Below, piece after piece: positions 31,148-38,221 of a stretch of 41,320 nt of DNA. The notes below the pieces were generated by a model. The model did not search any database. It was not told the DNA's origin and saw only the letters and a program-made list of their open reading frames with translations. The stretch is from CAZCZR01 sp964503455 (GTDB lineage: Bacteria; Bacillota; Clostridia; UBA1381), in contig CAZCZR010000010.1 of NCBI GenBank assembly GCA_964503455.1, positions 1 to 41,320 of the forward strand. Direction: 5' to 3'. Position 1 is the first letter of the stretch; each line of letters starts with the position of its first letter. A program made the position numbers and the translations under genes.

Positions 31148-33874
31148 ATGGGATTTTTAGATAAGATATTCGGCACTTACTCCGACAGGGAGCTTAAGAA
31201 GGTGCGTCCCATAGCGGCAAAGGTGATGGCGCTTGAGGATGATATGTCAAAGCTTTCCGACGCGGAGCTGAAGGCGAAAACGCCCGAATTTAAGCAGCGG
31301 CTTGCGGCGGGTGAAACGCTTGACGACCTTCTGCCGGAGGCTTTCGCGGTAATGCGCGAGGCTTCGTGGAGAGTACTTGGAATGAAGCACTTTGAAGTGC
31401 AGGTAATAGGCGGCGTCATACTCCATCAGGGACGTATCGCCGAAATGAAAACCGGAGAAGGAAAAACCTTGGTATCCACGCTGCCCGCGTATCTGAACGC
31501 GCTTGAGGGCAAGGGGGTACATATCGTTACCGTAAACGATTACCTGGCAAAGCGCGACAGCGAATGGATGGGCAAGGTGTACCGGTTCCTCGGAATGTCG
31601 TGCGGACTTATTATACACGAGATGGATCAGGCGGAGCGCCAGCAGGCGTATGCCTGCGATATAACCTACGGCACAAATAACGAGCTGGGCTTCGATTATC
31701 TGCGCGACAACATGGTAGTGCGCAAGGAAGAGACGGTTCAGCGCGGGCATCATTACGCGATCGTCGATGAGGTGGACTCCATACTTATAGACGAGGCGAG
31801 AACGCCGCTTATTATTTCCGGTATGGGCGGCGACGCGAACGATCTTTACAGGATAGCCGATATGTTTGTAAAGCGGCTGAAAAAGGAAGTCGTTACGGAG
31901 CATGACGACAAGCAGCTTGACGAGGATACGGACGCTGATTATATAGTTGACGAAAAAGCGCGCACAGCCACTCTTACCGATAACGGCATCAGAAAGGCGG
32001 AGCAGGGCTTCGGTATAGAAAATCTTTCCGATCCGGAGAATATGAAGCTGCAGCATCATATCAATCAGGCGCTTCAGGCGAACGGCGTTATGCACCGTGA
32101 CCAGCAGTATGTCGTTGTTGACGGTCAGGTTCAGATAGTGGACGAGTTCACGGGACGTATTATGCCCGGAAGAAGATATTCCGACGGTCTGCATCAGGCG
32201 ATAGAGGCGAAAGAGGGCGTAAAGGTCGAGAATGAGTCAAGAACTCTCGCGACGATCACCTTCCAGAATTTCTTCCGTCTGTACGACAAGCTTTCCGGCA
32301 TGACCGGTACGGCTCTTACAGAGGAGGAGGAATTTCAGCATATATACAAGCTTGACTGCGTGGCGGTCCCGACAAACAAGCCGGTTATCAGAAACGATAT
32401 GCAAGACGTCGTATACAAAACCGAGCATGGCAAGTACATGGCGGTTATCAACCAGATAAAGGAATGTCACGCAAAGGGGCAGCCGGTGCTTGTGGGAACG
32501 GTTGACGTAAAGAAATCGGAAACGCTTTCGGGTCTGCTGAAGCGCGAGGGTATCAAGCACGAGGTCTTAAACGCCAAGTTCCATAAAAAGGAAGCCGAGA
32601 TAATTGCCCAGGCGGGCAAAAAGGGCGCCGTGACCATAGCAACCAATATGGCAGGACGAGGCACGGATATAATGCTCGGCGGAAACGCGGAGTATATGGC
32701 GAAAAAGGAAATGGAAAAGCGCGGGATCCCCGATGAGCTTATAGCGGAGGCCACAGGCTTCGGCGATACAGATGACGAGGAGATCATAGCGGCGCGCAAA
32801 ATGTATCAGGAGCTTAACGATAAATTCAAAAAGCAGCTTGAACCGGAGCAGCAGGAGGTAAAGGACAGCGGCGGACTGTTCATCATAGGAACGGAGCGCC
32901 ATGAGTCAAGACGTATCGACAATCAGCTGCGCGGCCGTTCCGGACGTCAGGGCGATCCGGGAGCGTCGAGATTTTTCCTGTCGCTTGAGGATGACCTGAT
33001 GCGTATATTCGGCTCTGACAGAGTAAAGGCAATGGTGGAAACGCTCGGCCTTGAGGAGGATCAGCCGATCGAGGCGAAGATGCTCACAAACGCGATAGAA
33101 AATGCCCAGAAGAATCTTGAGGGCAGGAACTTTGACACGCGTAAGCACGTCCTCAAATACGACGAGGTAATGAACGAGCAGAGAAAGATCATCTACGGCG
33201 AGCGACAGAAGGTGCTTAACGGCGAGGATATTTCCGGCACGATCAAGACAATGATAGAAGCCGTTATAGACAGCGCTCTCGACGATTATGTCGGCATAAC
33301 CGAGATCCCTGAGGAATGGAACCTGCACGCGCTTTATGACTTTGCGGACAGGATATTGATGGCAAACGGCGCGTTTGTCATAACGCAGGACGAAATGGAG
33401 CTTATCTCGAAAGAGGATATGAAAGAGCGCCTGATGAAGATAGCTATGGACCGCTATGCGCATCAGGAGGAGGTATTCGGTCAGAATATGCGTGAGCTTG
33501 AAAGAGTTATCATGCTCAGAGTTGTGGATACCTTGTGGATGGATCACCTCGACGAGATGGAGCAGGTGAAGCGCGAGATAGGTCTGCGTTCCTACGGACA
33601 GCACGATCCCGTTGTGGAGTACAGAACCGTCGGCAGCGAGCTTTACGAGGGTATGCTTGAGGGCATAAGACGCGATACGGTAAGATATGTCATGTCGGCA
33701 ATGCCGCGTCCCGTTATCCAAAGAGTTCAGGTCGCAAAGCCTATAGATACCGGCGGCGACGGTTCGCTTGGGAAGCAGCCTGTCAAAAAGAAAAAGAAAG
33801 AGATCGGCAGAAACGATCCGTGTCCCTGCGGCAGCGGCAAAAAGTATAAAAACTGCTGCGGCAGAAACGCGTGA
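31148..33874 (+). CDS. secA: Preprotein translocase ATPase SecA
   Basis: A 908-residue motor that pushes preproteins through SecYEG. Landmarks in order: MKTGEGKT Walker A (about 100-107), YGTNNELGFDYLRDNM, Walker B VDEVDSILIDEART, the preprotein-crosslinking domain, then IATNMAGRGTDIML, RRIDNQLRGRSGRQGDPGAS, and the helical scaffold WMDHLDEMEQVKREIGLRSYGQHDP. The C-terminus is the zinc-binding tail RNDPCPCGSGKKYKNCCG, which binds SecB-like partners and lipid. Length is a little above the Bacillus form (841), as in many Clostridia. GGAGG precedes ATG 31148. A terminator and prfB follow, the common secA-prfB order. Confidence 0.98.
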   Translation: MGFLDKIFGTYSDRELKKVRPIAAKVMALEDDMSKLSDAELKAKTPEFKQRLAAGETLDDLLPEAFAVMREASWRVLGMKHFEVQVIGGVILHQGRIAEMKTGEGKTLVSTLPAYLNALEGKGVHIVTVNDYLAKRDSEWMGKVYRFLGMSCGLIIHEMDQAERQQAYACDITYGTNNELGFDYLRDNMVVRKEETVQRGHHYAIVDEVDSILIDEARTPLIISGMGGDANDLYRIADMFVKRLKKEVVTEHDDKQLDEDTDADYIVDEKARTATLTDNGIRKAEQGFGIENLSDPENMKLQHHINQALQANGVMHRDQQYVVVDGQVQIVDEFTGRIMPGRRYSDGLHQAIEAKEGVKVENESRTLATITFQNFFRLYDKLSGMTGTALTEEEEFQHIYKLDCVAVPTNKPVIRNDMQDVVYKTEHGKYMAVINQIKECHAKGQPVLVGTVDVKKSETLSGLLKREGIKHEVLNAKFHKKEAEIIAQAGKKGAVTIATNMAGRGTDIMLGGNAEYMAKKEMEKRGIPDELIAEATGFGDTDDEEIIAARKMYQELNDKFKKQLEPEQQEVKDSGGLFIIGTERHESRRIDNQLRGRSGRQGDPGASRFFLSLEDDLMRIFGSDRVKAMVETLGLEEDQPIEAKMLTNAIENAQKNLEGRNFDTRKHVLKYDEVMNEQRKIIYGERQKVLNGEDISGTIKTMIEAVIDSALDDYVGITEIPEEWNLHALYDFADRILMANGAFVITQDEMELISKEDMKERLMKIAMDRYAHQEEVFGQNMRELERVIMLRVVDTLWMDHLDEMEQVKREIGLRSYGQHDPVVEYRTVGSELYEGMLEGIRRDTVRYVMSAMPRPVIQRVQVAKPIDTGGDGSLGKQPVKKKKKEIGRNDPCPCGSGKKYKNCCGRNA

Positions 33875-33908
33875 TAAAGTATAATAAAATATAATAAAAT
33901 TATAACCG

Positions 33909-33957
33909 AAAGCAAAATGCCCCGCGCCCTTGCGGGCGGCGGGCTTGCTTGCTTTTT
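33909..33957 (+). terminator. Terminator after secA
   Basis: AAAGCAA (33909-33915) pairs with TTGCTTT (33949-33955), enclosing a GC-rich inner stem (GCCC and GCGCCC against GGGC and GGGC), and ends in CTTTTT (33952-33957). No clear promoter separates it from prfB, so read-through or a weak promoter must supply prfB. The 30 bases just after the secA stop are a TATAAT-like AT repeat (33879-33903) without -35 partners. Confidence 0.65.
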
Positions 33958-34029
33958 CGGCGAGATCCGCGACTCCCGCCGAAACATTAGATAACGGGGA
34001 AATCCCCTTACAGAAGGATGTGATTAACG

Positions 34030-35143
34030 ATGTTGGAGTACGAGCAGTACAGACTTGAGCTTCTCGACAAAAAAGACAGCATTGAAGAACTGAGGGATTC
34101 ACTTTGACATCGCCAAAGCGACGTCGGAGATAGAAGAGCTTGAAAAGGAAAGTATGCAGCCGGGATTTTGGGACGACAGCGAAAGCTCCCAGAAGGTGCT
34201 GCAAAAAATAAAGATGCTTAAAGCAAAGGTAGACAAGTGGAACAGACTTAAAAACGACTGGGATGACGCGCTTGTGCTTACCGAGCTTGCCAACGAGGAA
34301 GATGACGCGTCGATGCTTGCGGACGTAAGCGCGGCGGTCAAATCAATAAACGCGGAGCTTGAAAAGCTTACGCTTGAAACGCTTTTGTCCGGTCACTATG
34401 ACGCGAACAATGCCATTATGACCTTCCATGCGGGCGCCGGAGGAACAGAGGCGCAGGACTGGTGCGAGATGCTTATCAGAATGTACCAGATGTACGCACA
34501 GAAGAACGGCTATGCCGTTGATGTTTTGGATACGCTCCCCGGCGATGACGCGGGCATAAAGAGCGCCACCATACAAATATCGGGCATGAATGCCTACGGC
34601 TACCTTAAATCGGAAAAGGGAGTTCACCGTCTGGTGAGAATATCGCCCTTTGACGCGTCCGGCAGACGCCATACGTCCTTTGCCTCGATAGAGGTAATGC
34701 CGGAGATAACCGATGATATTGAGATTGATATTCGTCCGGAGGACCTGAAGGTAGACACCTACCGCTCCAGCGGAGCCGGCGGTCAGCATATAAACAAGAC
34801 CGATTCGGCGGTGCGTATCACGCATATACCTACGGGAGTGGTCGTTTCGTGCCAGACGCAGAGATCGCAGCATCAGAACAGGGATTACGCTATGAAGATG
34901 CTCAAATCAAAGCTTGCCGAGATAGCGGAGCAGCAGCAGAAGGAAAGGATCGAGGACATAAAGGGCGTTCAGAAAGAGATCGCGTGGGGTTCGCAGATAC
35001 GCTCTTACGTGTTCCATCCGTACACCATGGTAAAGGATCACAGAACCAATTATGAAACGGGCAATATAGGCGCTGTCATGGACGGCGAGCTTTCGGGTTT
35101 TATAAACGAGTATCTGAAATTCAAGAGCCTGGGGAAAATATAA
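34030..35143 (+). CDS. prfB: Peptide chain release factor 2, expressed by programmed +1 frameshift
   Basis: A 370-residue class I release factor reading UGA and UAA. The first frame runs ATG 34030 to CTT 34104 (25 codons, starting MLEYEQYRLELLDKKDSIEE) and meets TGA at codon 26 (34105-34107). Slipping +1 on CTT-T continues with GAC at 34106 and runs to 35143. The resulting protein has SPF at 205-207 (stop-codon recognition) and GGQ at 250-252 (peptidyl hydrolysis), exactly the Escherichia coli numbering, which confirms the join. It should be annotated as 34030-34104 joined to 34106-35143; taking only the second frame from ATG 34154 would lose the first 41 residues. The ribosome binding site is a modest AAGGATG. 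A terminator follows. Confidence 0.97.
34093..34108 (+). promoter_or_regulatory. Programmed +1 frameshift site of prfB
   Basis: AGGGAT TCA CTT TGA C: an internal Shine-Dalgarno-like AGGG (34093-34096), the slippery CTT (34102-34104) and the UGA stop followed by C, as in the classical AGGGGGTATCTTTGAC signal. Low release factor 2 favours slippage and so raises its own synthesis. The Shine-Dalgarno is weaker than in Escherichia coli (AGGGAT for AGGGGG). Confidence 0.95.
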
Positions 35144-35170
35144 TAACATAATATAACAACATAAGGTATA

Positions 35171-35212
35171 AAAAATCCCTCTTTGCGTAAATTATATGCG
35201 GGAGGGATTTTT
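35171..35212 (+). terminator. Terminator of prfB, its 3' arm overlapping a ribosome binding site
   Basis: AAAAATCCCTC (35171-35181) and GAGGGATTTTT (35202-35212) form an 11-bp perfect stem. The loop contains a further possible GCGTA/TATGC pairing (35185-35189 with 35195-35199). The T run ends directly before the ATG at 35213, and GGGAGGGA in the 3' arm is the ribosome binding site of the small frame that follows. Confidence 0.75.
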
Positions 35213-35365
35213 ATGTCGCAAAAAACCGCCGAAAGGGATAAAAGACGCGCGGCGCGGGGTATAAACGCCCTTGCGGATATATCCGGCGGCAGGAGCGGAG
35301 CCGCGCCGTCGCGCCACGGAAGGCACGAGTCGGAAAAGCTGTTTTTGAGGGAAGGAATTTTATAA
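35213..35365 (+). CDS. Possible small basic protein, 50 residues
   Basis: A frame of 50 codons starting MSQKTAERDKRRAARGINAL. It is rich in Arg, Lys and Ala, with no membrane segment, and its end is very close to the next promoter (35371). GGGAGGGA five bases upstream is an excellent ribosome binding site, but it is also the 3' arm of the prfB terminator, so the match may be coincidental. The second half (SGGRSGAAPSRHGRHESEKL) looks disordered. No family was recognised. Translation would need read-through of the terminator, which then would sequester the ribosome binding site unless opened. Confidence 0.35.
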   Translation: MSQKTAERDKRRAARGINALADISGGRSGAAPSRHGRHESEKLFLREGIL

Positions 35366-35370
35366 ATCCG

Positions 35371-35399
35371 TTGCAATTCCGTCCGGAATGATGTATAAT
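35371..35399 (+). promoter_or_regulatory. Sigma-A promoter of tcdA
   Basis: TTGCAA (35371-35376), 17-base spacer, TATAAT (35394-35399). It shows that start codons before about 35406 cannot be used for tcdA. Confidence 0.78.
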
Positions 35400-35432
35400 G
35401 AAGTCATATCAATGAAAGGAATCTCGGTTATA

Positions 35433-36149
35433 ATGAACGAAATATTTTCAAGAACGCGAAAGCTTATCGGCGACGAGGGACTTTCGCGGCTCGGCTCGGC
35501 GCGTGTGGCGGTGTTCGGAATAGGCGGCGTGGGCGGATATGCGGCGGAGGCGCTTGTAAGAAGCGGTATAGGCGCGATCGACTTCTTTGACAACGACACC
35601 GTCGCCCCCTCAAATCTTAACCGCCAGATAATCGCCACACGCGATACCGTGGGCGAATACAAGGCCGACGTTATGAAACGGCGCGCGCTTTCAATAAACC
35701 CCGATATATGCGTCAATGCCTACAGGTGCTTTTATATGCCCGACACAGCCGATGACTACGATCTTTCCGTATATACCTATATAATAGACGCTATCGACAC
35801 CGTGACCGGCAAGATAGAGATCATCACCCGCGCGGACGCTCTCGGAGTGCCTGTCATAAGCTGCATGGGAGCGGGAAACAAGCTTGACCCCTCGCGATTT
35901 GAGGTCGCGGATATATATTCCACCTCGGTATGTCCTCTTGCGCGTACCATGCGCCGCGAGCTGAGAAAGAGGGGGATAAAAAAGCTGAAGGTCGTATATT
36001 CAAGGGAGGAGCCGGCGGCTTGCGCCGCGCCGGACGGGGAAAGCGGCAGACGGGCCGTTCCCGGAAGCATAGCCTTTGTTCCGGCTGTCGCCGGACTTAC
36101 GGCAGCGGGCGAGGTCGTAAGGGATATTGCCTCCGGCGCCGTGAGATGA
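35433..36149 (+). CDS. tcdA: tRNA threonylcarbamoyladenosine dehydratase
   Basis: A 238-residue E1-like enzyme (ThiF/MoeB fold, YgdL/CsdL group) that cyclises t6A37 of ANN-decoding tRNAs to ct6A with ATP. The nucleotide loop GIGGVGGYAAEALVRSGIG, the DNDTVAPSNLNRQ segment, AIDTVTGKIEII and VISCMGAGNKLDPSRF are typical. The conserved KVVYSREEP and a C-terminal membrane-like stretch (IAFVPAVAGLTAAGEV) follow the family. The start is uncertain: ATG 35433 is after the promoter but AAAGGA is 12 bases upstream; ATG 35412 has no ribosome binding site. The gene stands alone between terminators. Confidence 0.9.
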   Translation: MNEIFSRTRKLIGDEGLSRLGSARVAVFGIGGVGGYAAEALVRSGIGAIDFFDNDTVAPSNLNRQIIATRDTVGEYKADVMKRRALSINPDICVNAYRCFYMPDTADDYDLSVYTYIIDAIDTVTGKIEIITRADALGVPVISCMGAGNKLDPSRFEVADIYSTSVCPLARTMRRELRKRGIKKLKVVYSREEPAACAAPDGESGRRAVPGSIAFVPAVAGLTAAGEVVRDIASGAVR

Positions 36150-36162
36150 AATAACGATACAT

Positions 36163-36200
36163 AAAAATCCGCCGCCGGAAAATATCCTCTCCGGCGGCGG
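36163..36200. terminator. Bidirectional terminator between tcdA and ptsI
   Basis: A perfect 11-bp stem, CCGCCGCCGGA (36169-36179) with TCCGGCGGCGG (36190-36200). On the minus strand TTTTTAT follows directly, so it is best placed for the fru-pts operon, and on the plus strand TCTGTTATTT makes a weaker tail for tcdA. Confidence 0.85.
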
Positions 36201-36204
36201 TCTG

Positions 36205-37836
36205 TTATTTGCCGAGATCCGTTTTTCTTACGGCATCTCTCAGCCTCAGCACATATCCGGGAGATACGGACAGCTCGTCAATACCCATGCGCAGGAAGCG
36301 CTCCGTCAAGGACGTGTCCGCCGCAAGCTCTCCGCAGATGCCTATCCACGCGCCGTTTGCGTGAGCGTTTTTCGCCGCGAGCTCTATCAGGCGAAGTATA
36401 GCCTCATGGTGCGTGTCGCAGAAGTCCTCAAGCTTGGGATTCTGCCTGTCAACGGCGAGAGTGTACTGCGTGAGATCGTTGGTCCCGACGCTGAAAAAGT
36501 CAACCATAGGAGCAAGCATATCGCTTATCACAGCGGCGGCGGGAGTTTCTATCATGATGCCCAGCTCCGTATCGCCGCTGTATTCCAATCCGTCGGAGTC
36601 AAGCTCCGATTTCACAACGCTTATGAGCTTCTTTATCGACTCCACCTCCGAAACGGACGTTATCATCGGGAACATAATGCCCAGATTTCCGTATATCGAC
36701 GCGCGGTACAAAGCGCGAAGCTGCGTTTTGAAAATTTCCGGACGCGTCAGGCATATGCGTATGGCGCGAAGTCCCAAGGCGGGGTTATCCTCCTTGTCAA
36801 GCCCGAAATAGTCCGCCTGCTTGTCGGCGCCTATATCAAGAGTGCGTATGATGACCTTCTTCCCCGCCATGCTTTCAAGCACGCGGCGGTATGTCCTAAA
36901 CTGCAGCTCCTCATCCGGAAAATCGCTGTTTTCAAGGTATAAAAACTCGCTCCTGAAAAGTCCTATCCCGCCCGCGTCATTGGCTATGACCTCGCCTATG
37001 TTCGCAAGACCGCCGATATTCGCGTAGATATTTATCCCTGTGCCGTCCCTTGTGACATTTTTCTTGCCCTTGAGCGTTTGAAGAAGCTCCTTCTTTTCAA
37101 GATCCTCCTTTTGCTTTCGGCGCATTTCCTCGGCGGTGTCCTCGTCCGGATCGATATATACCGTGCCGGTGAAGCCGTCCACTATAACGCTGTCGCCGTC
37201 ATGTATCATCGAAAGAAATTCGCCGCCCATGCCTATTACGGCGGGGATATTCATATTGCGCGCAAGTATCGCGGTATGAGAGCCTGACGAGCCGTATGCC
37301 GTCACAAACGCGCGTACCTTATCCTTGTCAAGCGACACCGTTTCGCTTGGCGCAAGATCATCGGCGCAGACTACCATGTTGTCGGAAACCCTCGCGTCGG
37401 AGCTTTTGTTGAGCAGATTGTTTATTACGCGGTTGGAAATGTCCTTCACGTCCGCGGCTCTCGCCTGCATATAAGCGTCGTCCATAGCCGCGAACATCTG
37501 CGAGAAATTATCCGATGTAACCGCCACCGCGTATTCCGCCGAGACCTCCTGCGTTTCAATAATATTTACGATCGCCTCGTTATAGTCTGCGTCCTCAAGC
37601 ATCATACGATGTATCTCAAATATTTGAGCGTTCGCCTCGCCGACCTCCTTCAACGCTTTTTCATATATCGCCGACAGCTCCTCAAGGCTTGCCGCCTTTG
37701 CTTTTTCAAAACGCGCCTTTTCAGCATCGGTTTCTTTTATATGCGTGCGCTTTACGGTGAGATCGCTGCGCTTGAATACGGAAACCTTTCCGAAGGCTAT
37801 CGCGCCGCACACGCCTTTGCCGGATAATATCAGCAT
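36205..37836 (-). CDS. ptsI: PTS Enzyme I (phosphoenolpyruvate-protein phosphotransferase)
   Basis: A 543-residue cytosolic enzyme that phosphorylates HPr from PEP. The N-terminal domain holds the phosphorylated His187 in YGSSGSHTAILARNM, where the usual form is GGRTSHSAIMAR, followed by IPAVIG. The C-terminal PEP-binding barrel has GIGLFRSEFLYLE, the conserved arginines in RTLDIGADKQ and LRAIRICLTRPEIF, IMFPMITSV, FSVGTNDLTQYTLAVDR, and catalytic Cys501 in GICGELA. At 543 it is shorter than most Enzyme I proteins (about 570) but complete. GGGAGGAA precedes the ATG. It is the last gene of fruK-fruA-ptsH-ptsI, 21 bases after ptsH. Confidence 0.95.
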   Translation of the reverse strand: MLILSGKGVCGAIAFGKVSVFKRSDLTVKRTHIKETDAEKARFEKAKAASLEELSAIYEKALKEVGEANAQIFEIHRMMLEDADYNEAIVNIIETQEVSAEYAVAVTSDNFSQMFAAMDDAYMQARAADVKDISNRVINNLLNKSSDARVSDNMVVCADDLAPSETVSLDKDKVRAFVTAYGSSGSHTAILARNMNIPAVIGMGGEFLSMIHDGDSVIVDGFTGTVYIDPDEDTAEEMRRKQKEDLEKKELLQTLKGKKNVTRDGTGINIYANIGGLANIGEVIANDAGGIGLFRSEFLYLENSDFPDEELQFRTYRRVLESMAGKKVIIRTLDIGADKQADYFGLDKEDNPALGLRAIRICLTRPEIFKTQLRALYRASIYGNLGIMFPMITSVSEVESIKKLISVVKSELDSDGLEYSGDTELGIMIETPAAAVISDMLAPMVDFFSVGTNDLTQYTLAVDRQNPKLEDFCDTHHEAILRLIELAAKNAHANGAWIGICGELAADTSLTERFLRMGIDELSVSPGYVLRLRDAVRKTDLGK

Positions 37837-37857
37837 AGTGTTCCTCCCCGCTTGCGT

Positions 37858-38115
37858 TTACAGATTTTCCTCAAGAAACCTTTTCATGCCGAGGGCGGCA
37901 TCGTCCTCGTCATCGCCCTCGGCCTTTACGGTTACAGTCTGCCCCGCTTTTACGCCCAGACCCATTACCGCGAATATTCTTTTGGCGTCTCCCGACTTGC
38001 CGTCTTTTTCTATCGTGATCTTCGAGGCGTATTTCGAGGCCTCCTTGATAAGCAGACCCGCCGGCCTTGCGTGTATGCCCTGAGGATCTGCGATGGTATA
38101 ATCAAATGATTTCAT
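37858..38115 (-). CDS. ptsH: HPr-like phosphocarrier protein lacking the regulatory serine
   Basis: An 85-residue HPr. The phosphorylated histidine is His15 in GIHARPAG, and VMGLGVKAG is intact. The regulatory Ser46 of Bacillota HPr (GKTVNLKSIMGVM in Bacillus) aligns to Arg46 (GKSGDAKRIFAVM), so HPr kinase/phosphorylase should not be able to modify it there. I start at ATG 38113-38115: it puts His at residue 15, and AAAGGA is nine bases upstream. The earlier in-frame ATG (38121) is only three bases from it. The frame open further up to 38232 overlaps fruA and has no support. It acts between Enzyme I and FruA. Confidence 0.93.
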   Translation of the reverse strand: MKSFDYTIADPQGIHARPAGLLIKEASKYASKITIEKDGKSGDAKRIFAVMGLGVKAGQTVTVKAEGDDEDDAALGMKRFLEENL

Positions 38116-38140
38116 TGTCATTATTCCTTTCCGGTTTTGA

Positions 38141-38166
38141 ATTGAATTGTATTGAATTGTATTGAT
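38141..38166. repeat. 10-base tandem repeat between fruA and ptsH
   Basis: ATTGAATTGT occurs twice back to back (38141-38150 and 38151-38160), followed by a partial copy ATTGAT. It lies in the 106-base fruA-ptsH gap, upstream of the ptsH ribosome binding site. The rest of the gap holds no clear promoter or terminator. Confidence 0.75.
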
Positions 38167-38221
38167 ATGGTGTTGTCTTATATAAGCTGCCATAGGGGCG
38201 GATGAGGGAAAACATCGGGTT

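Noticed and set aside
30934..31176. 80-codon minus-strand frame between the L,D-transpeptidase and secA
   Set aside because: It covers both promoters and lacks a ribosome binding site; likely chance.
34030..34153. prfB as a pseudogene broken by a stop at codon 26
   Set aside because: The stop is UGA at the exact position and context of the known RF2 programmed frameshift, and the joined protein is full length.
32906..34204. Open frame of 432 codons on the minus strand across secA and the prfB start
   Set aside because: It is antisense to SecA and crosses the secA terminator and the prfB frameshift region, with no recognisable domain or start signal.
35050..35376. 108-codon minus-strand frame after prfB
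   Set aside because: It spans the prfB terminator and the prfB end on the opposite strand, without supporting signals.
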